Of a DNA stretch of 22,318 bases, positions 1 through 6,961 are shown in pieces; position 1 is the first letter of the stretch, and each line of letters opens with the position of its first letter. Position numbers and translations under genes: made by a program. Source of the DNA: Bacteroidetes bacterium UBA6221. Its GTDB lineage: Bacteria; Bacteroidota; Bacteroidia; Chitinophagales; Chitinophagaceae. The notes under the pieces were generated by a model. That model made no database searches and was not told where the DNA came from. It saw only the letters and a list, made by a program, of their open reading frames with translations. Location: positions 514,561 through 536,878 of the forward strand of contig DISB01000016.1 in assembly GCA_002421685.1 (NCBI GenBank), written 5' to 3'.

Positions 1-48
1 GCTTGCATGGCATGCAAGAGGTCATCGGTTCGACTCCGTTATCCTCCA
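1..48 (+). tRNA. tRNA-Ala (anticodon GGC), 3' part only
   Basis: The 5' part of this tRNA lies before the window. What remains folds correctly. The anticodon stem CTTGC (2-6) pairs with GCAAG (14-18) around a 7-base loop ATGGCAT, whose third to fifth bases (9-11) give anticodon GGC, which reads alanine codons. A 5-base variable loop (19-23) follows. The T-arm has loop TTCGACT (29-35) between ATCGG and CCGTT, with one T-T mismatch. The acceptor 3' strand is 41-47, with discriminator A at 48. The next bases are CA rather than CCA, so the CCA end is not encoded, as is usual in Bacteroidota. Confidence 0.93.
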
Positions 49-57
49 CAGCTTTAA

Positions 58-79
58 GTCGCCGAAAGGCGGCTTTTTT
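58..79 (+). terminator. Intrinsic terminator after tRNA-Ala
   Basis: GTCGCC (58-63) pairs with GGCGGC (68-73), including one G-T pair, closed by a GAAA tetraloop. Six T residues (74-79) follow directly. It lies ten bases after the tRNA end and fits rho-independent termination of that transcript. It also sits just past the 3' end of the oppositely oriented gene at 85-732, but the T run reads as a terminator on the plus strand only. Confidence 0.85.
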
Positions 80-84
80 ATTGG

Positions 85-732
85 TTAAAAACCGTAATTA
101 AACCCAAACCTTATGGCTATCGTGTTCCGGTAAGGACTATACTCATTTTGCAACACATCGTACAGCACCATAAAAACAAAAGAAGAACGGGCCCCCACAG
201 GCTGGCGCAGGCCACCGCCTAGCAGCATGCAAGGTACGCTTAAGTTCACTTTCCTTTCTTCGTAGGGAGGATCAACCAATGTGTTGTTTATATATTCTTT
301 ATACGATGTGATATTGTGTTCGTATTCAGCATGGGCGAATATATTGTTCCATATTACATAGCGTGCCCATACACTGGGAGAATAAATATGAGCATTTAAA
401 GGACGACGCTCTGAAGGCCCTGTAAGGCTTGTGGTAACGAGATAATAATCTTTGACGTGTAGATATTGGTACCCAAAACCTATTCCTGCAGAAAAATCGT
501 CTGTTATCCTGTAACCCAGTATCGGGGTGATGCCAATGTTCGTAACGCCCGAACCGATACCAAACAATCCCCATCCACCCACAATAAGCCTGCCGGGCTC
601 TATAAGCTTTTCGCTTTTTACGTCAGTTTGGCTCTTGTTCAGCGGTTTGCCCGAGCTGCTATATACTTCCTGGGCTGTAGCCGTGCCGGCAAAAAGGCAA
701 CCGGCCAATAAAACAAGCAGAGTTCTTTTCAT
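85..732 (-). CDS. Exported outer-membrane beta-barrel-like protein, unknown function
   Basis: This is a 215-residue protein with a clear signal peptide: basic MKR, a hydrophobic core, and a likely signal peptidase I site after ATAQ near residue 21. The mature part has alternating hydrophobic/polar stretches rich in Gly, Tyr and Phe (for example GIGFGYQYLHV and IAIRFGFNYGF) and ends in Phe. This is the pattern of an outer-membrane beta-barrel, where a terminal aromatic residue is the usual insertion signal. Its size suits an 8-10-strand barrel. I recognise no specific family. The ATG start at 732 is supported by a promoter match 27-34 bases upstream. It is downstream of, but probably transcribed separately from, the oxidase gene at 838-2241. 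The exported barrel nature is fairly secure and the function is open. Confidence 0.8.
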   Translation of the reverse strand: MKRTLLVLLAGCLFAGTATAQEVYSSSGKPLNKSQTDVKSEKLIEPGRLIVGGWGLFGIGSGVTNIGITPILGYRITDDFSAGIGFGYQYLHVKDYYLVTTSLTGPSERRPLNAHIYSPSVWARYVIWNNIFAHAEYEHNITSYKEYINNTLVDPPYEERKVNLSVPCMLLGGGLRQPVGARSSFVFMVLYDVLQNEYSPYRNTIAIRFGFNYGF

Positions 733-758
733 ATCGAGTCCTTTACAAACAATATAGG

Positions 759-792
759 CAAAGTTATCTTAAAACGTAGTAAACGCCGGCAA
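759..792 (-). promoter_or_regulatory. Bacteroidota-type promoter for the barrel protein gene
   Basis: Read on the minus strand, TAACTTTG (766 to 759) matches the -7 consensus TAnnTTTG exactly. A TTG lies 23 bases upstream (792 to 790). The predicted transcript start is near 752, about 20 bases before the ATG at 732. The spacer is at the long end of the usual range, so the -33 assignment is less certain than the -7. Confidence 0.6.
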
Positions 793-809
793 TATTACAC
801 AGGCGTTAC
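779..809 (-). terminator. Possible weak stem-loop after the GlcD-type oxidase
   Basis: GTAAACGCC (779-787) and GGCGTTAC (802-809) form an 8-bp stem with one bulged base. It lies about 30 bases past the stop of the oxidase gene on the minus strand. A short T stretch appears only some bases further on, and the stem overlaps the -33 region of the next promoter, so termination here is uncertain. Confidence 0.3.
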
Positions 810-837
810 ATAAGGAATTGTAAAATTTCCGCAAGGC

Positions 838-2241
838 TCAGGGGAATATCTTGCCGGGGTTCAGTATACCGTTAGGGTCGAATGTGGCTTTGATACCCTT
901 CATCAGGTTGAGTGCTGTCTTGCCAAAAGCAATGTCCATATAACCTTTTTGCACCAGGCCTATGCCATGCTCACCCGAAATAGTGCCCCCCAATCGTACC
1001 GTTTCGGTAAACAATTCTCTTATGGCCACCGGCAATTTGTTGTTCCAGTCCTCATCGCTCATGTTTTCTTTAATGATGTTCATATGCAGGTTGCCATCGC
1101 CAGCATGGCCATAGCAAACAGAATTAAACCCATAAGCCAAACCTATCTGCTTCACTGCGGCCAGTAATTCGGGCAGGGCTGCACGCGGCACCACTGTATC
1201 TTCCTCTTTATACACAGAGTGTTTCTTTACGGCTTCACCTACCTTTCTTCTCAGCGCCCAGAGAATCTGCTTCTGTTCGTGGCTGTCTGCAAAAAGTATT
1301 TCACCGGTATCAAAATGGCTCAACACCTCCATCACCTGCTCTGCCTGTTTTTGCAGCATGTCCATGTCATTGCCATCCAGTTCTATCAGTAAGTGAGCCT
1401 GTATATCATCCGCCAGGCTTATGGTTGAGTTTTGAGTATATTCCATGGCCCAGAGAATAGCGTTGCGCTCCATAAACTCCAGGGCGGAAGGCGTTATGCC
1501 TGCCAGCATGATTTCGTTCACCACCCTGCATGCCTCTACAGACGAACGAAAAGGAGCGAGCATCAATACTGTATGTTTTACCGCAGGTATCAGGCGCAGC
1601 ACAATTTTCGTCACTACGGCAAGCGTACCCTCGCTGCCAACTATCAGTTGTGTAAGATTGTATCCCGTAGCATTTTTCAGCACATTGGCACCGGTCCAAA
1701 TTATTTCCCCGTCCGGCAATACTACCTCCAGGTTAAGAACGTAATCTTTCACCACGCCGTATTTCACCGCTTTAGGGCCTCCCGAATTTTCGGCAACATT
1801 CCCGCCAATGAAACAGGAGCCGCAACTGGCGGGGTCAGGTGGGTAAAACAGGCCATGTTCCAGCACGTATTCCTGCAATACCTGGGTGATGACCCCCGGC
1901 TCAACCATCACCTGGAAATTTTGGGCATCAAGGTTCAATATCCTGTTCAACCGCCTTGTGTCCAGCACTACCCCGCCATATACCGGCAATGCACCACCGC
2001 TCAGCCCGGTGCCCGCTCCACGCACCGTCACCGGTATTCTTTGCTCATTACAATATTTTAATACCTCGCTTATTTCCCGGGAAGAGACGGGTTGCATTAT
2101 TACCTCGGGCAAATACTCCAGGTCTTCTGTCTCATCCCTGGCTGCAAGTCGCAGTGAATCTTCGTCCATGAACACATGGCCTTCGCCGGCCACAGATTTA
2201 AAAAAGGCCAGGTCTCCGGGAGCAATTTTTTTGAACTTCAT
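838..2241 (-). CDS. FAD-linked oxidase, glycolate oxidase subunit GlcD / D-lactate dehydrogenase type
   Basis: A 467-residue protein of the GlcD/FAD-binding oxidoreductase type 4 family, which oxidises 2-hydroxy acids such as glycolate or D-lactate with FAD. The N-terminal FAD domain (about 45-225) shows the pyrophosphate loop VRGAGTGLSGGA (73-84), followed by PPDPASCGSCFIGGNVAENS (134-153) and GGPKAVKYG. The C-terminal FAD-oxidase domain carries GHAGDGNLH (378-386) and SGEHGIG (422-428), typical substrate/FAD-contact motifs of this family. The length is normal for a single-chain GlcD. No GlcE or GlcF partner or iron-sulfur subunit is adjacent, so it may act alone, for example as a D-lactate dehydrogenase. 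Substrate cannot be told from sequence alone. The start is the ATG at 2241, diverging from the PadR gene. Confidence 0.9.
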   Translation of the reverse strand: MKFKKIAPGDLAFFKSVAGEGHVFMDEDSLRLAARDETEDLEYLPEVIMQPVSSREISEVLKYCNEQRIPVTVRGAGTGLSGGALPVYGGVVLDTRRLNRILNLDAQNFQVMVEPGVITQVLQEYVLEHGLFYPPDPASCGSCFIGGNVAENSGGPKAVKYGVVKDYVLNLEVVLPDGEIIWTGANVLKNATGYNLTQLIVGSEGTLAVVTKIVLRLIPAVKHTVLMLAPFRSSVEACRVVNEIMLAGITPSALEFMERNAILWAMEYTQNSTISLADDIQAHLLIELDGNDMDMLQKQAEQVMEVLSHFDTGEILFADSHEQKQILWALRRKVGEAVKKHSVYKEEDTVVPRAALPELLAAVKQIGLAYGFNSVCYGHAGDGNLHMNIIKENMSDEDWNNKLPVAIRELFTETVRLGGTISGEHGIGLVQKGYMDIAFGKTALNLMKGIKATFDPNGILNPGKIFP

Positions 2242-2317
2242 GTAACAAAGTTCTCAATCCTGCGATTTAATTATTACCGTAGTTAACAAAATATTTTGCA
2301 TAATATTAGTACCTTGT

Positions 2318-2348
2318 TTTGCATAGTAGTATAAGTTTCCTATTTTTG
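2318..2348 (+). promoter_or_regulatory. Bacteroidota-type promoter of the padR-pspC pair
   Basis: TTTG (2318-2321), a 19-base spacer and TATTTTTG (2341-2348) match the Bacteroidota -33/-7 consensus exactly. Transcription should start near 2355, only about a dozen bases before ATG 2367. This decides the start of the PadR gene, because an upstream in-frame TTG at 2319 lies inside the promoter and would not be transcribed. Confidence 0.75.
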
Positions 2349-2366
2349 TATGGTAAATACGAGCAG

Positions 2367-2702
2367 ATGAATATAGAGAATACGGAATCGCAGATGAAGA
2401 AAGGCTTGCTGGAACTGTGTATCATGGGCATTATCCGAAAAGAAAAAGAAGCGTATCCCAGCGATATACTGGAGCAGTTGAAACAAAGCAAACTGGTAGT
2501 ATTGGAAGGCACATTGTACCCGTTGCTCACCAGGCTGAAGAATGCCGGGTTGCTGAGCTACCGCTGGGAAGAGTCGCCCTCCGGGCCGCCGCGAAAATAC
2601 TTTGCCCTGACGGCAGAGGGCGAAACAACCTACGAACAATTAAAAAATTCATGGACCGAATTAAGCACATCAGTAAATTATTTAACCACTACAAATAAAT
2701 AA
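2367..2702 (+). CDS. PadR family transcriptional regulator
   Basis: A 111-residue winged-helix protein of the short PadR type. The N-terminal helix-turn-helix region contains KGLLELCIMGIIR, YPSDILEQLK and EGTLYPLLTRLKNAGLL. The last is the recognition-helix signature of PadR proteins. The wing has SGPPRKYFALTAEGE, the PRKYY-like strand of the family, followed by a short C-terminal dimerisation helix. Start chosen at ATG 2367, since the promoter ends about 19 bases upstream. It lies three bases before the PspC-domain gene, so the two are almost certainly co-transcribed. This pairing is common in Bacteroidota. PadR proteins usually repress their own operon, so autoregulation is a reasonable inference. 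Confidence 0.93.
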   Translation: MNIENTESQMKKGLLELCIMGIIRKEKEAYPSDILEQLKQSKLVVLEGTLYPLLTRLKNAGLLSYRWEESPSGPPRKYFALTAEGETTYEQLKNSWTELSTSVNYLTTTNK

Positions 2703-2705
2703 ATC

Positions 2706-3359
2706 ATGCAAAGGATCATACAAATTACCATCGGGGGCAGGGTAATACCCATCGAAGAACGTGCGTACGATGAACTGAACAAGTACATCACATCGCTGGA
2801 AATACAGTTTGCCGGGGAGGCAGGCAGGGATGAGATCATACAGGACATCGAAACACGTATTGCCGAATTATTTGCAACCAGGCTGCAGAGCGGCGCACAG
2901 GCAATAGACAGTACTGATGTGCAAAAGGTAGTGGAGACCCTTGGTCATCCCAGTCAACTGAAAGACGAACAGGCCAATACAGGAAGAACAAGCTACCAGC
3001 AGTATATACCTGTGGAGCCAACGACCAGGCGGTTGTACCGCAACCCCCACGACAAATGGCTGGGCGGGGTATGCAGTGGTATTGCCAACTATTTCGACAT
3101 AGATACGGTATTGGTGCGCCTGATATTCCTGGTACTTTTCTTAACGCTGGGTGTGGGCTTGCTCGCATATATTATTGCGTGGATCATCATTCCTGTGGCG
3201 CGTACGCCACAGGAAATGTATTACATGACAGGAGTACCACCTATGGACTTTCAGACGATGAAAAAGAATATGGAAAATGAACTGCAGGACCTGAAAAAAC
3301 GTGGCGAACAAATGAGTCGTGAACTGAAAGAATTTTTCAGTAATAAGAAAAGCAGTTAA
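2706..3359 (+). CDS. PspC-domain inner-membrane protein
   Basis: A 217-residue protein. Residues 1-100 are a soluble N-terminal region (IQITIGGRVIPIEE, then a helical part with DIETRIAELF) often found fused to PspC in Bacteroidota. Residues 108-166 form the PspC domain: RRLYRNPHDKWLGGVCSGIA, then DTVLVRLIFL and a hydrophobic pair of segments ending in AWIIIP. A charged C-terminal helix (181-212) looks coiled-coil-like. PspC proteins sit in the cytoplasmic membrane and in other phyla sense envelope stress with PspA/PspB. No pspA or pspB homologue is visible here. The gene follows padR by three bases, so PadR probably controls it. The downstream gene on the opposite strand ends three bases away, with no terminator between them. 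Confidence 0.9.
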   Translation: MQRIIQITIGGRVIPIEERAYDELNKYITSLEIQFAGEAGRDEIIQDIETRIAELFATRLQSGAQAIDSTDVQKVVETLGHPSQLKDEQANTGRTSYQQYIPVEPTTRRLYRNPHDKWLGGVCSGIANYFDIDTVLVRLIFLVLFLTLGVGLLAYIIAWIIIPVARTPQEMYYMTGVPPMDFQTMKKNMENELQDLKKRGEQMSRELKEFFSNKKSS

Positions 3360-3362
3360 GCT

Positions 3363-3968
3363 TCATTCTTTTACCAAACCCTTAGCCAGGGCTTCCCATT
3401 CCAGTTTCGAAAAAATGGTCATGCCGGCTGTACCCACAATCGCATTGCGCAGTTTGTCCGGAAGGCTTCCGGCTTCCTTATTCGGTTCGATATTACGGTC
3501 GTAAATAGCTGCCGTGAGTTTATTGCCCTCCCTGGTGACGGTAAATGTACTGGTAGATCCATCGGAGTAGAAGTGTGTAGTCTCGCCTTCGGGTGCAGTG
3601 GGATTAGCTGCAGGCCGCACCTGCAAAGCTATACTTCGTACATCGCCGCTGTTATACTCCGCTATTTTTTGCACCTGCACCCAATCATATCCATCGCCCG
3701 CGTTAGTGCCCGGCCCCGGGATATCTATCCTGAAATACAATCCTTCCCTTGCCTGCCCGTTCACCTCATTGCCCGACGCATCTATCAATTGAAATACAGC
3801 CCTGAGCCCCAGTTCGTGCCAATGGTTTACATCCAGTAAACGCATCTTTGCCTGCTCATAAAACTCGCCGGCCGCGATGACATCGTCAAATGTTATTTCT
3901 TCTTCCGCCTTTATTTCAATCCCCTTCTCCTGCCTTGGGAGGATACCTGTATAGTTATTTTCCTTCAT
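3363..3968 (-). CDS. Uncharacterised protein, 201 residues
   Basis: I do not recognise the family. The protein has no signal peptide and no membrane segment, so it is probably cytoplasmic. It starts with a short charged leader, then predicted helical sequence (FDDVIAAGEFYEQAKMRLL). A beta-rich middle follows (LRAVFQLIDASGNEV, GLYFRIDIPGPG, YDWVQVQKIAEY, SIALQVRPA) and then THFYSDGSTSTFTVTREGN, which resembles a sandwich or lipocalin-like fold. The C-terminal segment (IVGTAGMTIFSKLEWEALAKG) appears helical. Codon use looks like that of the neighbours. It stands alone, facing the PspC gene tail to tail with three bases between stop codons. No promoter match was found upstream of 3968. The coding call is strong from length and composition; no function is offered. 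Confidence 0.75.
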   Translation of the reverse strand: MKENNYTGILPRQEKGIEIKAEEEITFDDVIAAGEFYEQAKMRLLDVNHWHELGLRAVFQLIDASGNEVNGQAREGLYFRIDIPGPGTNAGDGYDWVQVQKIAEYNSGDVRSIALQVRPAANPTAPEGETTHFYSDGSTSTFTVTREGNKLTAAIYDRNIEPNKEAGSLPDKLRNAIVGTAGMTIFSKLEWEALAKGLVKE

Positions 3969-4302
3969 GAACTTTTCTGTATACTATTCTATAAACAGCA
4001 ACCGCACACAATAGTTTGTACACTACAGGATTGCGGCAGGAATGGCTGTATTATTTAATATCGTATATTCGTATTTCCTATAGCTGAAAACAACCCTGTC
4101 TATGAAATGACACAATACAAGGTTCGTTTATACAGCTGTTGTTTGCAGGCACCGAAACCCGGCGCCCACGCCACGGCAATCAGTTTCGCAGGGCCTTTTT
4201 TTACCAGGCATTTCATATCTTCTCAGCAACTACCTTCTTTGTTTTTCTATCCCTATGTTTTTATCATAAACAACCGTATTCCGGATTTTCACTAAAAAAC
4301 AC
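3969..4302. other. Intergenic region without a recognisable gene
   Basis: This 334-base stretch separates a minus-strand gene and the plus-strand LytTR regulator, so it should contain two divergent promoters. I found no exact TAnnTTTG match in either direction. There is one run of seven T residues (about 4197-4203) after a GC-rich patch, but no good stem before it. The short open frame at 4107-4295 has biased, low-information composition and no family resemblance, so I do not call it a gene. Confidence 0.5.
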
Positions 4303-5055
4303 ATGCTTATGATCTCCGCAGTATTAATAGACCACGAACCAAAGGCCATAGTAAGACTTGAAAAAATGATCAGGACTTTTTGTCACGGTATAAAAATAGA
4401 AGGCCGTGCCACCTCGGCAAAAGAGTCGATATCTCTTATTAATGACACCCGCCCCAACCTGGTATTCCTGGACGTGACAGGCGACAATGGATTTGACCTG
4501 TTTCATAAAATAGACCGCCAGGATTTTGCCACCATCGCTATGAGTACATTCAGGCACAATGCTGCACAGGCTTTACAATTCCACGTAACAGATTATCTCC
4601 TGAAGCCTATTGAGCCCGATGCCCTTGTAGCCGCAGTAAACAAGGTGGGCAAAAACTCCTTCCCAAAAATTCCTGTTGAAGAAACAAAAACGCAGGAAGA
4701 AAATAGCGGCAAGGCTTTTGAGAAAATAGGTCTTCGTACTTCCAAAGGCACTGTATATGTCGCAGTAGATAATATCGTCCGGCTGGAGTCAAGCGATAAC
4801 TATACCAATGTACACACCGCCAACGGCAGCAAGTATCTCATCACCAAGACCCTGAAATCGTTCGAACTGGTATTACCCCAAAGCAAATTCATACGCTGTC
4901 ATCAAAGCCATATTGTAAACCTCAGCCATATAGAAGCATATGACAAGGCAGAAGGCTCCAACCTTGTAATGTGTAACGAACATATTGTACCGGTAAGCCG
5001 CGCCAACCGACCAAGACTGGAACAGGTACTCAACAGGATGTACCCGCACGTATAA
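4303..5055 (+). CDS. LytTR-family response regulator, orphan
   Basis: A 250-residue protein. Residues 4-115 form a receiver domain with the phosphoacceptor Asp57 in NLVFLDVTG and the conserved Lys101 in DYLLKPIEP. The N-terminal acidic pair usually read as DD or DE is here IDHEP (9-13), with His11 in the second position. Residues 141-245 form a LytTR DNA-binding domain (VDNIVRLESSDNYTNVHT, KSFELVLPQSKFIRCHQSHI and IVPVSRANRPRLEQ are typical). Such regulators normally pair with a 7TM or LytS-type histidine kinase gene. None is next to this one, so its kinase must be elsewhere. The start could be ATG 4303 or ATG 4309. Neither has a visible ribosome binding site, which is normal for this phylum. 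Confidence 0.92.
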   Translation: MLMISAVLIDHEPKAIVRLEKMIRTFCHGIKIEGRATSAKESISLINDTRPNLVFLDVTGDNGFDLFHKIDRQDFATIAMSTFRHNAAQALQFHVTDYLLKPIEPDALVAAVNKVGKNSFPKIPVEETKTQEENSGKAFEKIGLRTSKGTVYVAVDNIVRLESSDNYTNVHTANGSKYLITKTLKSFELVLPQSKFIRCHQSHIVNLSHIEAYDKAEGSNLVMCNEHIVPVSRANRPRLEQVLNRMYPHV

Positions 5056-5191
5056 GTATAACCGCCAGTACAGATACTACCCCGGCGCAACCAAATACCC
5101 CCGGGATTATACCAAATGCTAAGAGAGAAGACTGTTCTGTGTTTTAGTACATAGCTTAGTCTATTATCAAACTTTTTTAAAATATCATTTT

Positions 5192-6841
5192 ATGAGGACA
5201 AGAGCCATTCTGTTTATCGAAAGAAAATTGATGTATGCATTAGCCTTTGTTATCGGCATTACAGCGGCAAATGCGCAGGTATTCAACCCGCCAAGCGCAT
5301 ACGAAGACAGTTACCCCAACAACAACATGAACATTTCCCGCACCACGCACACTTCCTGCTTTGCCTGGTCGGGCTTATCACTTTTTGGTCCGACAGAAGA
5401 TATAGTTGTTTCTGCCTGGGACGAGCCATCTGCGGGCGGTGCTGTAGCCTGGCGCAGGTTACAAAACGGCAACCCGAGCGTCATCAATGCCCAGGGCATT
5501 ATACCCTATGGTAGCGGCTTCCGCGACCTGGAAGTAGGCCACCTGCTCGTTAACGGTGTGTTCAGGATATTCGTCGCTTACCACAAAGCGGGTTCCGGCC
5601 ACTATATGGATATTTATGACCTTACGGGGCTTGGACCGGTATTGCTCACCACAGTACCACTTTCCAGCCAGGCTCAATACAGTCGCATCAGCATGGACTC
5701 GCATAAGCTGTATGGTGTTGCTGTGACATGGGAGGAAGGTGCCCGTATCAGAACTGTGGTGGCCTGGGACAATTCGGGTGTTATCGGCATCAGTCCTGTT
5801 ACTACTTTTATTCATCCCGTGGGAATGTTTAACCCCGACGTTGCCTTCAGCCACTACTCGGGCCCACTGTTGTGCGAATATGTCTATTACGACCCCGCCA
5901 ATAACAGGTTCTATCAAACTTCCTTCGATTTCTGGACAATGGCAGGTTTTGTGGTAAATACTGCAGTTGTCCCCACTGTCCAGGATATAGACGCAGTTGC
6001 AGGACCTTCCATAGCCAATATCGACTGCCCCGACCATTCATCCATCAGCCGCTGGGCATATACATACAGCGTAGGCGGGTCTGATGTCTATGCACGGATA
6101 CAGGAAGGGGGTGGCGTCACCACCATAAACATTACCGATGGTTCAATGGGTATCGCCGCTATCAACTCGGCCTTTAATTTGTATCCGTTTCTCGCATACA
6201 GCGCTGCCGGCGGCGGCAACAGCATAGCTATAGCCTGGTACACCAACTACATAGACCCCGGTACAAGTCAGCAGGCAGCATACATAGCCGCCGAGGTTAC
6301 TTCTAACGGCGGTGGCGTAGTGTCCAGCCCTGACTACCTTACTATTCCCAATACGCCGATCATTGCCTCGGGCACGCCTGTGCTCTCCCTGAGTAAAGGA
6401 ACTCAATACGCAGACTATCTCTATACCATATTCCCCCAGTATAATTATCTGTTGGGCACTGGCTACGAGATGCAGCATAAATACCACGACTGGACATCCA
6501 CTGGTTCGTACAAAGGCGGCAGGACATACCGCTGCCCCGACGAAGAACGGATAAGCGGACTCGCGAATACAAACGCAGGCGCTGCGCTTATTACAGCTTA
6601 TCCCAATCCCTTCAGTGATGAGTTATCGTTGGCTATCCCCGCAGACATGCAAACTGAAAATGTGACTGTAACCATTACTAACGTTACCGGCGCCGTGGTG
6701 CGTACATTCTCAGGCGTTGCCGCAAAGGTCAACCAGCAATTACGTACTACAGCAAACCTGCAACCCGGCCTTTACCTGTTGCAGGTAGATATACCGTCTA
6801 AACAAATAACCAAAACACTGAAGGTCACTAAGGCAGAGTAA
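5192..6841 (+). CDS. Secreted T9SS cargo protein with C-terminal sorting domain, propeller-like body
   Basis: A 549-residue protein. A signal peptide ends near residue 29 (ANAQ). The start is ATG 5192; the internal ATG at residue 14 would remove the basic n-region. The last 83 residues (467-549) form a type A T9SS sorting domain: ITAYPNPFSDELSL, then VTITNVTGAVVRTF and LQPGLYLLQVD, ending KTLKVTKAE. Such domains carry proteins across the outer membrane by the type IX system and are removed or anchored there. The body repeats short strands ending in aromatic-rich turns (IVVSAWDEP, AVTWEEG, TVVAWDNSG, WAYTYSVGG, IAIAWYTNY). This suggests a beta-propeller; that is inference. No catalytic motif is visible. 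It has its own terminator downstream. Confidence 0.9.
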   Translation: MRTRAILFIERKLMYALAFVIGITAANAQVFNPPSAYEDSYPNNNMNISRTTHTSCFAWSGLSLFGPTEDIVVSAWDEPSAGGAVAWRRLQNGNPSVINAQGIIPYGSGFRDLEVGHLLVNGVFRIFVAYHKAGSGHYMDIYDLTGLGPVLLTTVPLSSQAQYSRISMDSHKLYGVAVTWEEGARIRTVVAWDNSGVIGISPVTTFIHPVGMFNPDVAFSHYSGPLLCEYVYYDPANNRFYQTSFDFWTMAGFVVNTAVVPTVQDIDAVAGPSIANIDCPDHSSISRWAYTYSVGGSDVYARIQEGGGVTTINITDGSMGIAAINSAFNLYPFLAYSAAGGGNSIAIAWYTNYIDPGTSQQAAYIAAEVTSNGGGVVSSPDYLTIPNTPIIASGTPVLSLSKGTQYADYLYTIFPQYNYLLGTGYEMQHKYHDWTSTGSYKGGRTYRCPDEERISGLANTNAGAALITAYPNPFSDELSLAIPADMQTENVTVTITNVTGAVVRTFSGVAAKVNQQLRTTANLQPGLYLLQVDIPSKQITKTLKVTKAE

Positions 6842-6869
6842 GTACAAAATCCTGAACATTTAATGCTTC

Positions 6870-6894
6870 AAAGGCCCGGTTATGTCGGGCCTTT
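6870..6894 (+). terminator. Strong hairpin terminator after the T9SS cargo gene
   Basis: AAAGGCCCG (6870-6878) and CGGGCCTTT (6886-6894) form a perfect 9-bp stem with a 7-base loop. The A-rich/T-rich base of the stem gives the short U tract on the plus strand. It starts 28 bases after the stop codon. Because the stem is symmetric it could act in both directions, but the only gene pointing at it is on the plus strand. Confidence 0.75.
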
Positions 6895-6961
6895 GATATT
6901 TCACCTCCTGTTGAATCATAATTTTCCCGTTAAAGCGTGATTTTCTCTATTTTCACGCCCT

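Noticed and set aside
1..732. Integrated element at the tRNA-Ala gene
   Set aside because: tRNA genes are common integration sites, but there is no integrase and no direct repeat of the tRNA 3' end elsewhere in the window.
2319..2366. Upstream TTG start for the PadR gene
   Set aside because: It lies within the -33/-7 promoter and would not be in the mRNA; ATG 2367 gives the usual PadR N-terminus.
4107..4295. Small gene between the unknown protein and the LytTR regulator
   Set aside because: 62 residues with no domain, no promoter match, and composition like untranslated sequence.
5080..5105. Terminator after the LytTR gene
   Set aside because: CCCGG and CCGGG can pair, but the loop is 15 bases and no T run follows.
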